Numbered from the stretch's first letter, positions 9,581-18,736 are shown. The stretch: 64,000 nucleotides of DNA from an uncultured Opitutales bacterium (GCA_944389195.1 CALXLM010000023.1:31000-94999), one strand, 5' to 3'. Notes: generated by a model from the sequence alone, not told the origin. Translations and numbers: made by a program.

Positions 9581-10459
9581 ATGAACATTGAATTGACATA
9601 TCCCGTCATAGCGGCGGCGCTTTACAGCGTGAGCGTAATATTTGTAAAACTGGCCACCGCCGAAGAAAAAATATCGCCCAATTCCATACTTGTAATCAAC
9701 AACGTCGCAATGTGGCTGATATTTTTGCCGTCTCTGTTTTTGGAAGGCGGGATAAGGGACGCATCTTTAATTTGGCAGCCGGTGCTTGTGGGAATATTTT
9801 TTGCAATGGGGAATATCGCAACTTTTCTGTGCGCCCACAAAGGCGAGGTAAGCCTGATGACCCCGATTATGGGGGTGAAAATTCTGATTGTGCTTGTCCT
9901 TGCGAAACTAATACTGGACATGGAACTCCCCAAAACCATGATCGCCGCCGCTTTCATTTGCTGCGCCGCGGTATTTATAATGGGTTATTCAAAGGGAAGG
10001 ATATCTTCAAAAAAGGAATGGATTACGTTCGGACTGGCAATCTGGGCATGTTCTTCGTACGCCATGTGCGACGTTCTCATACAAAAATTTTCCTCAAATT
10101 TTTCCGCATTTTCAATGCTGTGCATAAGCAATTTCGTCCTTCTGCTGTCATCGCTGCCCTATTTCGGCACGCTGCGCGCGGACGTGCGACGCGCCGATAA
10201 AAAGGCAATTTTATTGGGAACCGTTGCCGCCGCACTCATGGTTGCCGAGTCGATATTTATGTTCACCGCCCTCACCGGAAACGTGAGCGCACCTCTTTGC
10301 AATATATTATATAATACAAGGGGAATAATGTCGGTAGTTCTCGTCTTTGCCATCGGAAAATTTGCCTCGGGCCTCGACAATCTGTCGCAAGGATCGGCGC
10401 TAAGGCGCGCCGCAGGTTCGATAATGATTCTTGCTGCTGTGGCGATGGTGGTGTTTTAA
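9581..10459 (+). CDS. EamA/DMT-superfamily inner-membrane transporter
   Basis: The protein has 292 residues and about ten hydrophobic segments arranged as two homologous halves. This is the usual plan of EamA (drug/metabolite transporter) carriers, which move small organic solutes across the inner membrane. The substrate cannot be predicted. The gene is divergent from the rhamnosidase, with 101 bases between the two starts that must contain both promoters. No clear Shine-Dalgarno site precedes the ATG. The C terminus ends in a last membrane segment (SIMILAAVAMVVF) with almost no tail. Confidence 0.85.
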   Translation: MNIELTYPVIAAALYSVSVIFVKLATAEEKISPNSILVINNVAMWLIFLPSLFLEGGIRDASLIWQPVLVGIFFAMGNIATFLCAHKGEVSLMTPIMGVKILIVLVLAKLILDMELPKTMIAAAFICCAAVFIMGYSKGRISSKKEWITFGLAIWACSSYAMCDVLIQKFSSNFSAFSMLCISNFVLLLSSLPYFGTLRADVRRADKKAILLGTVAAALMVAESIFMFTALTGNVSAPLCNILYNTRGIMSVVLVFAIGKFASGLDNLSQGSALRRAAGSIMILAAVAMVVF

Positions 10460-10541
10460 TGCTGACGGATTCGCACGCCTTCCCGAGAACAAGGCAGGCG
10501 CACTGAACAGGCAAACTAAAGCGGCACACTGAGAGTGCGAA

Positions 10542-12266
10542 CTACTTTGATTCGCGCCAGTCAACGAGCGTCGCCTGTGGGGTTTTTCTCCTGTTCCACC
10601 TGTTCCAACCAAGCTTTACAGCCAAATCGATGCGCTTCCCGACAGGCGGAAGCTTGTCGGCGCATTTCCATGCAACCGCGTTAATCCATCCGTTGTCCCC
10701 CAGAGGAATTTGAAAACGGTAATTCTGCGCCGAACCAAACACTTCCACGGGCTTCGGCAAAACGACGTTTTTGAGCGCAAAAACCGGCTCCCTATTCCCT
10801 TCGCCATAGGGGTGCAAAAGCTCAAGTTCGTCGAGAAGCTCTATGCCGACGTCGGAAACGTCAAGCGTAAGATTTACGGTGACGCTGCGCGAAAAATCGA
10901 TATCCGTACCGTACTTTTTTACGATTGTGTCGGATATTTTTTCCCTAAACAAACCAACCTTATCCTCCATTACTGAAACTCCGACTGCCATGGGATGCCC
11001 TCCCCAGCTTCCCAATATTTCGCCGCACTGAGACAGGCACTCAACAAGATCTATGCCCTGAATGCTTCTGCCCGAACCCTTCGTAAATCCGGAGTCCACC
11101 TCGCCGAAAACTATGACCGGCTTGTGGTATTCCCTGCTGAGTTTTCCGGCGATTATGCCCACGACTCCCGGATGCCATTTGGGATCGAAAACCACTATGC
11201 ACGGATATTTGCCAAGATTGTTGTCCTCAACCTGCCTCACCGCGTCTTCAAGAACGCCCCGCTCTATTTCCTGGCGCTCCTTGTTTATGTCGTTGAGCTC
11301 GCAGGCAGCGCGATAACACGTCGTAAAATCGTCGCCCAAAAGCATTTCGAGCGGCAGAGACGCGTCGGCCAAACGGCCGCTCGCGTTTATGCGGGGACCG
11401 AGTTTAAAAGATATGTCTATGGGCGTAATGTCGTCGCCAAGCGCTATCCCGCTGGCCTGTATGAGAGCCTGAATACCGGTCCGCCGCGTGGATTTTAGCC
11501 TTTTTATTCCGTAGCGCGCCATTATGCGGTTCTCGTCAACAAGCGGAACGAGATCCGCCACCGTGCCCAACGCGACCAAATCAAGATAATCCTTCAAATT
11601 TATCTCCCACGAACGCCTGTCGTTGCGCAGGCGCATTTCCTTTATGAGCCCGTGCGCCAATTTAAACACGAGTCCGACAGTGCAAAGTTGGCTCCACGGA
11701 GTGGCCCCCAAGTTATGGACATGCGGATTTATAAGAATGTGGTCCGATGCCGGCACGTCCTTGGCCTGGTGGTGATCGACAATTATTAGGTCGATGTTTT
11801 TACCGCGTATGTATTTTGCAGCCTCAAGGGCGTTTGTGCCGCAATCCAGCGCTATCAGCAGCGAGGGCAAACCGCTGGAAAGGGCCCGTTCGAGCGCGGC
11901 TTGGCTGAGGCCGTAGCCCTCCTCCATTCTTCGGGGGACAAAATAAGTCGGCGATATTCCAAAATGCCGAAATATGCTCACCAACAGTGTTGTGCTCGTT
12001 ATGCCGTCAACATCGTAGTCGCCAAACACGAGAACGTTTTCTTTTTTTTCTATGGCCTCTATTATCCTGAGGACGGCGCGCCGCAGGTTTTTAACCCTGA
12101 AAGGATCGTCCAAATCCGCAAGTTTCGGACGCATAAACATTTTTGCGCGCAATAAATCGCTGTATCCCCTTTGGAGAATCAATGCTCCCAAGATGGGGCT
12201 AACCCCCAAGTACGCGCCTAAATCTTCGGCCGATTTCTTGTCGAACTCTACTTCCTTCCATTTCAT
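10542..12266 (-). CDS. recJ: Single-stranded-DNA-specific exonuclease RecJ
   Basis: RecJ degrades single-stranded DNA 5' to 3' in recombinational and mismatch repair. The 574-residue product has the DHH-family motifs: FGDYDVDGITST near residue 80 (metal ligands), ALDCGTN, and VDHHQ near residue 160. These are followed by the GPRINASGR segment, then the DHHA1 domain with HPGVVGIIAGKL and GSGRS. The C-terminal OB-type domain is also present (AVAWKCA). Length is normal for the family. It is convergent with the transporter gene. I see no convincing terminator in the 80 bases between them. Confidence 0.97.
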   Translation of the reverse strand: MKWKEVEFDKKSAEDLGAYLGVSPILGALILQRGYSDLLRAKMFMRPKLADLDDPFRVKNLRRAVLRIIEAIEKKENVLVFGDYDVDGITSTTLLVSIFRHFGISPTYFVPRRMEEGYGLSQAALERALSSGLPSLLIALDCGTNALEAAKYIRGKNIDLIIVDHHQAKDVPASDHILINPHVHNLGATPWSQLCTVGLVFKLAHGLIKEMRLRNDRRSWEINLKDYLDLVALGTVADLVPLVDENRIMARYGIKRLKSTRRTGIQALIQASGIALGDDITPIDISFKLGPRINASGRLADASLPLEMLLGDDFTTCYRAACELNDINKERQEIERGVLEDAVRQVEDNNLGKYPCIVVFDPKWHPGVVGIIAGKLSREYHKPVIVFGEVDSGFTKGSGRSIQGIDLVECLSQCGEILGSWGGHPMAVGVSVMEDKVGLFREKISDTIVKKYGTDIDFSRSVTVNLTLDVSDVGIELLDELELLHPYGEGNREPVFALKNVVLPKPVEVFGSAQNYRFQIPLGDNGWINAVAWKCADKLPPVGKRIDLAVKLGWNRWNRRKTPQATLVDWRESK

Positions 12267-12320
12267 TTTCCATTAAAATACACTTTGCCAAATCTAAAAT
12301 CCACAAAAATTTTGCGCCGC

Positions 12321-12349
12321 AAAAAAAATTGCGCGCAAAATTTGCGCGC
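12321..12349 (-). terminator. Terminator after the PHP-domain gene
   Basis: On the minus strand GCGCGCAAA pairs with TTTGCGCGC, directly followed by a run of eight T residues. It lies just after the stop codon of the PHP-domain gene (12367) and before recJ. Confidence 0.75.
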
Positions 12350-12366
12350 CCGAAAAATCTTATTTT

Positions 12367-13785
12367 CTATCCCCAAACTTTTTTTTCGAGATCCGCGAGC
12401 TTTCCGGCCTCTTCGGCTACTCTTTCCCGCAATTCCCGGGTTTTCCCGCCTTCAAAATATTCACGCAATGCAGCCGCCTGCCCCAAACATATTTCATCGT
12501 GCAGCGGAAAGAAATTTTTCCATAAAAACGAAGCGTATTTTAGCATGCGCATTTTGCCGTACATTTTAGGCCTTTCAAAGCTTCCAAAAGTATCGACCGC
12601 TACCGTGCTGCGCGACATTATCGCCGATTTTACGCCGTTTAAATCGCACGATGCGGCAAATGCCAATGTCACCCCGCATCCGAGCTCTCCGGAATTGTGC
12701 GCGTCGGAACACCCGACAATCGGCATATAGTTTCCCGATTGGGCGGCCTCGGCGTGGCGCGCGGCCGACAAATCGCTGGAATCGTAGTTTATGGAGCCGT
12801 TTACTATTTCGTAGGCGTCGAATTTTCCGCGAGAAATAAGCGCGTCCCTAAGCCCGTCCGAAACGCACAGCTGTTCTCCGTTTCTGCGCCAATATGGGTG
12901 GTTGAAAATCGAAATCCCCCCCATTTCCCCGATTTTCTCGAAAACGGCCTCGGACTGTGCGAGTGTCAAAGCGTCCAAATCTGAAAGTTTTAAGGACGGC
13001 GGAATGCTGCCCAATATTCTATTTGTGTGCGCGTCGAAGTCGGCGCGCTCGCGGCGCGACCACTCCTCTATGCTACCTGTGCTGCCGAAATTGTTTATGT
13101 GGAGCAGCGACGCATGCGCCTCCTCGGCTGGAAAAACCTTTAAAGACGACGGAACGCCCTCAAATTTCCGGATTAAATCTATCGATCCCTCCCTGCGCCT
13201 GTGGTCAGAAGGCGAAATAAAATCGCATCCGACAGAAAGCGCAGACAAAGCCATTTCAAGATTAGTATCCCTGCCGTCTGAAAAAGTCGTGTGCATGTGT
13301 ATGTCGCCGCGGTATGGGCGCAGTGAGAACAGATCGCTTTCGAGCGCGTAAACCCAAACCCTTCCTATTACCTTCCCCCCGGAACGCATTGAAAACACAT
13401 ATCGGCCCTCCCGCGGAAAGACCACCTTTAAAACGATTCCCTCCGAAGTTCTTTCATACGGCAAATGCGGCATTTTTAACCTGTCCGACGGGCTTTGCTT
13501 TTTATATCCGGAAACGGAATCGTCGCTAAAGACGGTGGCGTATTCCGGAAAATAATTGTTTCCGTCGAGGTCGAAGCCGTCTTCGGAAGCGCAGAAAATC
13601 CAAGCCGTATCCGGCAAGCCGCGCGCGCGTATGTGCACCTCCGAAATTTTTCCAACCTCGAAAACTTTCGGGAATACATCGTCCGGACTCGCGCTTTCGT
13701 AAAACAAATCCCGCGAAACTGCCCTGTATTTTTGAATTTTTTCGGGTTTTCTGCCATTATATCCGCCAAACGCCGCAAGCGGCAA
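12367..13785 (-). CDS. PHP-domain metal-dependent phosphoesterase-like protein, probably exported; 5' end frameshifted
   Basis: The open frame is 472 codons. An N-terminal beta-rich part (about 1-155) precedes a PHP domain with metal-binding motifs: GDIHMHTTFSDG near residue 158, ISPSDH near 190, a central HP block (IFNHPYW) and GCSDAH near 355. Relatives hydrolyse phosphoesters or act as secreted PHP proteins of unknown substrate. The frame can only start at a TTG (13785) without a ribosome site. An ATG at 13823 in a neighbouring frame encodes MKRRSIFKVFAA. Removing two bases (CA, 13786-13787) joins it to LPLAAFGG, which makes a textbook signal peptide. The gene may therefore carry a real frameshift or a sequencing error, and the true start is probably 13823. 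Confidence 0.75.
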   Translation of the reverse strand: MPLAAFGGYNGRKPEKIQKYRAVSRDLFYESASPDDVFPKVFEVGKISEVHIRARGLPDTAWIFCASEDGFDLDGNNYFPEYATVFSDDSVSGYKKQSPSDRLKMPHLPYERTSEGIVLKVVFPREGRYVFSMRSGGKVIGRVWVYALESDLFSLRPYRGDIHMHTTFSDGRDTNLEMALSALSVGCDFISPSDHRRREGSIDLIRKFEGVPSSLKVFPAEEAHASLLHINNFGSTGSIEEWSRRERADFDAHTNRILGSIPPSLKLSDLDALTLAQSEAVFEKIGEMGGISIFNHPYWRRNGEQLCVSDGLRDALISRGKFDAYEIVNGSINYDSSDLSAARHAEAAQSGNYMPIVGCSDAHNSGELGCGVTLAFAASCDLNGVKSAIMSRSTVAVDTFGSFERPKMYGKMRMLKYASFLWKNFFPLHDEICLGQAAALREYFEGGKTRELRERVAEEAGKLADLEKKVWG

Positions 13786-13860
13786 TGCGCAGCAAACACT
13801 TTAAAAATGCTCCGCCTTTTCATAAAATTCAATCTATTGGCGCAAAAACCCCTTTTCAAC

Positions 13861-13893
13861 AAAAAAGGCGGACTTTGAAAACGTCCGCCTTTT
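13861..13893 (-). terminator. Rho-independent terminator after secDF
   Basis: AAAAGGCGGAC (13863-13873) pairs with GTCCGCCTTTT (13883-13893) around a nine-base loop. On the minus strand a T run follows. It would end the secDF transcript about 80 bases after the stop. Confidence 0.8.
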
Positions 13894-13972
13894 ATAAATT
13901 AACGCCGCCGCAGCCAAAAGCCCTCCGCGTTAGAACAAAGCCGGGCTTTTGCAACAATAAGCCAAATAAGGC

Positions 13973-16585
13973 CTATCCGACCTCCCACTCTTTGGGTTTA
14001 GACTCGCTCTCCTTGCGCTCCTTTTCCACGCGCGCCCTGTTGCCTTTATTCCACCAATAAAACACGGGGCTTGCAATGAATATCGACGAAAACGTGCCGA
14101 CCAAAATGCCGAGCATGAATACGAGCGAAAAGTCTACTATGATGCCAGTTCCAAACAGGAAAAGCGCAAGCGAAGCCAAAAAGGTCGTTATGCTCGTAAG
14201 CAGCGTCCTTGAGAGGGTACGGTTGATTGAAAGGTTTATTACGTCTCGCAAAGAGAGGGTGGGCTTCATGACGAGCTCTTCGCGTATGCGGTCGAACACG
14301 ATAATCTTGTCGTTGATGGAATATCCCATAACCATAAGAATCGCCGCGACCATCGGCGCTGAAAATTGCCCCGATCCGACGCCGAGGAGCCCCAATATGA
14401 CGTAAAGGCCTATCGTCATTACGACGTCGTGCGAGGTGGCGACAATCGCGCCGACGCCGTAGCTGAATTCAAACCTGAGCGCTATATATAATAGTATGGC
14501 AATCAGCGAAAGCGCCACCGCTATCGCCGCGTCGCGGGTTATTTCGCTGCTGACCGACGCCCCCACGCTCTGTTGAGCCACAAGCTTCAAATCGGCCTGC
14601 GGAAATTTTTTGGAAAGCATGTCGAACACGCGCTGCCCCTTCTCTCTCTCCACCTGAAGCACGAGGCGCTCGGTCTTAGACGCCAAGTCGGTCTGGTAGG
14701 AGGCCTGTATCTCGCCGATTCCTGTATCCGATGTCGATTCGCTCAAGGCTGTGATTTTGCCGACGGGAATCTTATGGTCGGCGTTAAATCCGATAGTGAC
14801 GATATCGCCGCCGGTAAAGTCGATGCTGAGGGATTTCTCGCCGCGCGCTATGATTGCGGCTACACCCAAAACCACTATCAGCCAGGATGTGGCAAACGCC
14901 TTTTTTGCATAATTGAGAAATTTTATATTGCAATTGCTTGAAATGAACGAACGCATGAGCGCCTTGCGGATAACGCCGTATTTTACCGCCAGCTCCAAAA
15001 GCGCACGGCTGAATACCAAAGCCGCAAAAAGCGTTGTCAATATGCCCACCGCCAGTGTCACGCCGAAACCCTTAACGGGGCCGGTCCCAAATTTCCAAAG
15101 TATTATCGCCGAAATAAGGGTGGTTATGTTGGCGTCCACAATCGTGGAAAAAGCCTTGTCATAGCCCATTTGCAGCGCGGTCCACAAACTCTTGCCCTGG
15201 TGTGTTTCCTCTCGCATTCGCTCGAAAACCAATATGTTGGAGTCCACGGCCATACCTATCGTCAAAACGAGGGCTGCTATGCCAGGCAGCGTCATTGTGG
15301 CGCCGAAACTCGCAAGCACACCCACAAGAATCAGAATGTTTGCCACCACCGAAATCAGCGCTATTATTCCCATTCCGTAATAGACGGCCACCATGAAAAC
15401 CACAACCGACACAGTGCCTATTACAGCCGCGATAAGGGAGCTGTCGCGTGCCTCCGACGCTAAAGACGGACCGACCTCGTTCAGCGACGTCCTCTTCAAG
15501 CCGACGGCAAGCGGATTATTCAGCGCATTCGCCAATTCTATGGCTTCGCGGCGCGAAAAATTGCCTGTTATGGAGCCGCGATCGCTTATCACGCTCTGAA
15601 TGTGCGGAGCGCTCATCAATCTGCCGTCGAGAACTATCGCAAGCGGCTGCTTTGTCCCTGTGTTGCGGTCGCCCTCCAGAATCTCCCTGGTTATACGTTC
15701 AAAAACCTTTGCGCCTTCGGGGGTAAACTCCATGCTTACGCTAAAGCGGTTTGCATCCTCCATAGCGGGATATGCGTGCTTTATAATATCCCCCTTCGCC
15801 TCGGCGCGCCGCTTCACAAACATCGGCTCCTCGACAATTTTTCCCCCGCGCTCAGTCTCCATAACGAGCACTTCGTATCCCGGGGGAATTTCAGAAGGCA
15901 AAGGCTTTGCCGACGACGGCCTCAAATCGCGGTGGACGAGCCTAAACTCCAGCTTGGCCGGCCTCGAAAGCTCCTCAATCGCCTCCGGATTGTCTTTCAG
16001 GGAAACGCCCGGCATCTGAACCTCGATGGCGTTGCCGCCGATTATGCGGATTGTAGACTCCGTAACCCCGAGACCGTTTATGCGGTTGTTCATGACGGTT
16101 AAAACGTCGTCGAGCTGCCCCTTGCGGGTCATGTCGTCAGAATTTAAATTTTTATCGTCAATCTCGAGCGTGAAAGAAACTCCTCCCTGAAGGTCCAACC
16201 CCTTTTTGAGGGCGCCCTTGCTCTGGCGGTACAGCTCCTTCAAGAGGATGTCATTTCTCTTCTTCAAAATTTTAATATCCGACACGTTCACGTCCGGAAA
16301 ATATTTCGACAAATCTATCTCCTTCTCGTTGGAATAGTCGCGCAATGCTATGTAGAGCGTTGGCGATTTCGTCTTGTCCGTTTTATATCCGTTGGGGTCC
16401 ACCCTCGCTCCGGCATCTTTCAAGACCTGCGCAAATTCGGCCTGATTTGCCGTGGCGCGAGTCTTAATATAGTCTTCAAAAGGCGTGTCCCCGAACGGAA
16501 CCATTGACGATATCGCCCATACCACCACGAGCGCCGTGACGACAAGTTTCCAAACTATTGCGCTGTTCGAGCTGTTTCCCGACAT
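13973..16585 (-). CDS. secDF: Fused protein-export membrane protein SecD-SecF
   Basis: SecDF uses the proton gradient to pull exported proteins through the SecYEG channel. The 870-residue product is a SecD-SecF fusion. The SecD part has a first membrane segment (about 12-30), the LDLQGGVSFTLEI strand pair, the P1-domain region with NAIEVQMPG, and six membrane helices with GMAVDSNILVFERMREE (D in TM4). The SecF part has the SIDFTGGD motif and GYSINDKIIVFDRIREE. An upstream in-frame start at 16645 exists. I prefer the ATG at 16585 because AGAGGAAAG precedes it and the transmembrane start fits. yajC lies just upstream on the same strand, which is the classic order. The fusion into one chain is common in several phyla. 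Confidence 0.97.
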   Translation of the reverse strand: MSGNSSNSAIVWKLVVTALVVVWAISSMVPFGDTPFEDYIKTRATANQAEFAQVLKDAGARVDPNGYKTDKTKSPTLYIALRDYSNEKEIDLSKYFPDVNVSDIKILKKRNDILLKELYRQSKGALKKGLDLQGGVSFTLEIDDKNLNSDDMTRKGQLDDVLTVMNNRINGLGVTESTIRIIGGNAIEVQMPGVSLKDNPEAIEELSRPAKLEFRLVHRDLRPSSAKPLPSEIPPGYEVLVMETERGGKIVEEPMFVKRRAEAKGDIIKHAYPAMEDANRFSVSMEFTPEGAKVFERITREILEGDRNTGTKQPLAIVLDGRLMSAPHIQSVISDRGSITGNFSRREAIELANALNNPLAVGLKRTSLNEVGPSLASEARDSSLIAAVIGTVSVVVFMVAVYYGMGIIALISVVANILILVGVLASFGATMTLPGIAALVLTIGMAVDSNILVFERMREETHQGKSLWTALQMGYDKAFSTIVDANITTLISAIILWKFGTGPVKGFGVTLAVGILTTLFAALVFSRALLELAVKYGVIRKALMRSFISSNCNIKFLNYAKKAFATSWLIVVLGVAAIIARGEKSLSIDFTGGDIVTIGFNADHKIPVGKITALSESTSDTGIGEIQASYQTDLASKTERLVLQVEREKGQRVFDMLSKKFPQADLKLVAQQSVGASVSSEITRDAAIAVALSLIAILLYIALRFEFSYGVGAIVATSHDVVMTIGLYVILGLLGVGSGQFSAPMVAAILMVMGYSINDKIIVFDRIREELVMKPTLSLRDVINLSINRTLSRTLLTSITTFLASLALFLFGTGIIVDFSLVFMLGILVGTFSSIFIASPVFYWWNKGNRARVEKERKESESKPKEWEVG

Positions 16586-16632
16586 AATTGATTTCTTTCC
16601 TCTATTCTTTGTATATGTGTAAACATAAATAA

Positions 16633-16653
16633 CGCGCCTATGCACAGGGCGCG
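16633..16653 (-). other. Inverted repeat in the yajC-secDF intercistronic region
   Basis: CGCGCC (16633-16638) pairs with GGCGCG (16648-16653) around a nine-base loop, just after the yajC stop on the minus strand, and is followed by TTATTT. It could be a weak terminator or an RNA-processing hairpin that lets secDF be expressed differently from yajC. Confidence 0.4.
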
Positions 16654-16664
16654 CTTATTTTAAA

Positions 16665-17012
16665 TTACTTTTGTTCCGACGGCATATCGTCGGGAGACTC
16701 CGCCTTGCTCTGAATCGCCGACTTTACAAACTCCACCTTATTGTTGTCCCCAAGGCGGATTATAAAAGTCTTTTCCTTGACATTGGCTATCGTGCCGAGC
16801 ATTCCCCCTATGGTAAGCACCCTGTCTCCGGTCTTTAACTCCGATATCATCTTCTGATGCGCTTTCTGGCGTTTCCGCTGGGGCGCTATCATTAAGAAAT
16901 ACATCGCTGCAAACATCAAAACGATGAAAATTAACATCGACGACCCTCCGCCTTGTGGAGCATTCTCCGCGGGCGCAGCGGCCTGCGCAAAAAACGAAAC
17001 AATGTTATGCAT
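16665..17012 (-). CDS. yajC: Preprotein translocase accessory subunit YajC
   Basis: YajC is a small inner-membrane partner of SecDF. The 115-residue product has a short Ala/Pro/Gly-rich N terminus, one membrane helix (LIFIVLMFAAMYFLMIAP, about 27-44), the family motif APQRKRQKAHQKM right after the helix, and the small cytoplasmic domain with LKTGDRVLTIGGMLGTI and a KVEFVKSAI ending. Length is typical. It is the first gene of the yajC-secDF unit. Confidence 0.96.
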   Translation of the reverse strand: MHNIVSFFAQAAAPAENAPQGGGSSMLIFIVLMFAAMYFLMIAPQRKRQKAHQKMISELKTGDRVLTIGGMLGTIANVKEKTFIIRLGDNNKVEFVKSAIQSKAESPDDMPSEQK

Positions 17013-17132
17013 ATTTAAAGACTTTCAAATTTTGATAATACTAAAAGTGCGATTAAACCCGCATCGCCCCGCCCTTGCAAGAAAAAAAAGCTCGAAAATT
17101 TCCCGTAAACCTTCCCCTCTTGGCATAAATTA

Positions 17133-17164
17133 AAAACGCCGGAAATATGGAATTCCGGCGTTTT
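17133..17164 (-). terminator. Terminator after the ribbon-helix-helix gene
   Basis: AAAACGCCGGAA pairs with TTCCGGCGTTTT around a short loop, with T runs on both ends, so it can work in both directions. It lies just after the stop of the minus-strand regulator gene (17189) and upstream of yajC. Confidence 0.8.
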
Positions 17165-17188
17165 AAACAAAAAAATACAAATTAAATA

Positions 17189-17386
17189 CTACTTGATTTT
17201 CTTTCTATTTTCAGCGACAGACAATTGCTCTCTGGCCAAATTCTGAAGTGTATTGGCTATAAAGTTCGACCTGTTGCGATTGTCCATTTTCGCAAGTTCG
17301 TCGATTTGCTGTACGAGACTTTCAGGAAGACTTATAGAGATTTGAGTCATGCCTACCATCTTTCCGGAACCTTTTTTACGTGCCAT
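17189..17386 (-). CDS. Ribbon-helix-helix DNA-binding protein
   Basis: The product has 65 residues: a basic N-terminal tail (MARKKGSGK), then a canonical ribbon-helix-helix core with the strand TQISISLPESLV and two helices containing DELAKMDNRNRSNFIANTL. Such proteins bind DNA as dimers and act as repressors or antitoxins. No toxin gene follows, since the gene is closed by its own terminator, so a free-standing regulator is more likely. AAGGAG precedes the ATG by 12 bases. The upstream region holds two small dyads that could be its own operators. Confidence 0.85.
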   Translation of the reverse strand: MARKKGSGKMVGMTQISISLPESLVQQIDELAKMDNRNRSNFIANTLQNLAREQLSVAENRKKIK

Positions 17387-17460
17387 AAGTATTTATTTCT
17401 CCTTTATCTATATGTGAATTTAAACATCATTTTATATATGCATTACCTCCGCCACCAAAC

Positions 17461-17528
17461 CGCATTTCTCTAAAAGAATGCGATAGAAGCATTGGAAACC
17501 ATGGATAGATAAAAGCCATATTTATCCA
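17461..17528. promoter_or_regulatory. Two small dyads upstream of the ribbon-helix-helix gene
   Basis: CGCATT (17461) is mirrored by AATGCG (17477-17482), and TGGATA (17502) by TATCCA (17523-17528). They lie 75-140 bases upstream of the regulator start in an AT-rich region. Ribbon-helix-helix proteins often bind such repeats to control their own gene. The assignment rests on position and symmetry only. Confidence 0.25.
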
Positions 17529-17740
17529 AGATTAAACATATATTTGATTAACTTTATTTTTTGTCAACTTTTTTCTGACAAAGTTCCATTATTCAAAAAT
17601 TCCGGGCTTTAATAATGTTGCTTTCGCCATGAATATTGCGATAAGCACATTTTTTTCATGCCTCTTAAAAAACATGCCGTCCATACTGCAAAATTCGGCT
17701 TAAAACTTAATAAGTATTATTATTGAAATAATACATAATC

Positions 17741-17914
17741 ATGCCGGACGGATTTTTGGTAAAAAACGGCAAAAGCGCGGTTATTTCCCCGATTGAAATA
17801 CCACGGCTATTAAGAAAACACAATGCCCAGCATATTAAAAAAGGAGAGGGAGAAATTTTTATCTGGGCATCAGATATCGGAAGAATATTTTACAATATTT
17901 CTCCTTGCCTATAG
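17741..17914 (+). CDS. Possible small hypothetical protein (57 residues)
   Basis: An open frame starts MPDGFLVKNGKSAVISP and ends at a TAG that lies 56 bases inside the 3' end of the convergent minus-strand gene. The composition looks protein-like, but no ribosome binding site precedes the ATG and no family is recognised. The rest of 17387-17740 is AT-rich and shows no gene. It may be chance. Confidence 0.2.
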   Translation: MPDGFLVKNGKSAVISPIEIPRLLRKHNAQHIKKGEGEIFIWASDIGRIFYNISPCL

Positions 17915-18716
17915 TGGCGAAAAGAAAGTCGTAAGGAATAACGCCCATTTCTGTCGCGTTTTTCGTGCTGCTGTTTGCGCTCTTCCAATCGGCGAGTTTC
18001 TGGACATTTTTCACGCGCATTGCAGCGCGGCCCATGGCGTCGTAATAAGCGCGCTCCATACTTTTGCCGAAACCCGTCACCATTTCTGTTTCGAGACACC
18101 ATGTTTCCGGCATCTCGTCAGTATAGTTAAAGCGAACCATACATATATATTTGGGACTGTCTGAAACGAACAGCGAATCTTTCACCTTGAAATTGGCCTT
18201 TTTACCGACAAATTTGCGTATTGCCTCCGACGCGTACATTTCCGCGTCCTCAGCTGTGCGCCCCCACACGCAAACCTTTCCGTCGATTACCTGCTTGCGC
18301 ATTTTAACCGTTTTCTTCTTGTTGGGCTTCTTAGACTTTTCAAGCTCCTTGAGCTGTTCTGAGAACGACTTTGCAGCCGACACCGACTTGTTTTTATCGG
18401 GCGCGCGCAAAAGCTTGGTATTGGGCGCGACTATGTTTTGAACCCCCACCATCGCCGGCGCCTTCAACACGGTCGGCCCCGTGGGTTTAGGCGCTGCTTT
18501 TACAGCAGTCTTGGCTGCCGGAGCGGGAGCGGCGGCCTTATTAACGGTTTTTGCGCCTACGGCGCTGGCCGGAGCGGCCTTTGCTGCAACGGTTTTAGAA
18601 GCTACCTTATCGGGAGCACCATAAACAAACGAAACCGAAAAAACAGCTCCTCCCAACAAAACAGCAAGCAAATATCCTCGCAAAAATTTGCAATAATACT
18701 TATCCCCCATACCCAT
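17859..18716 (-). CDS. Secreted Ala/Lys/Pro-rich protein of unknown function
   Basis: The predicted protein has 285 residues. Residues about 12-33 form a signal peptide (GYLLAVLLGGAVFSVSFVYGAP). Residues about 34-110 are low-complexity, rich in Ala, Lys, Pro and Val, like a flexible envelope-spanning or wall-associating linker. A basic stretch (KSKKPNKKKTVKMRK) precedes a compact C-terminal domain of about 140 residues containing CVWGRTAEDAEMYA, YICMVRFNY and FGKSMERAYYDAMGRAAMR. I do not recognise this domain. GGAGGAAG lies just before the ATG and a TTGACA promoter element lies further upstream. It appears monocistronic and is probably a periplasmic or surface protein. Confidence 0.75.
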   Translation of the reverse strand: MGMGDKYYCKFLRGYLLAVLLGGAVFSVSFVYGAPDKVASKTVAAKAAPASAVGAKTVNKAAAPAPAAKTAVKAAPKPTGPTVLKAPAMVGVQNIVAPNTKLLRAPDKNKSVSAAKSFSEQLKELEKSKKPNKKKTVKMRKQVIDGKVCVWGRTAEDAEMYASEAIRKFVGKKANFKVKDSLFVSDSPKYICMVRFNYTDEMPETWCLETEMVTGFGKSMERAYYDAMGRAAMRVKNVQKLADWKSANSSTKNATEMGVIPYDFLFATIGKEKYCKIFFRYLMPR

Positions 18717-18736
18717 ATTTCTTCCTCCAATTATAT

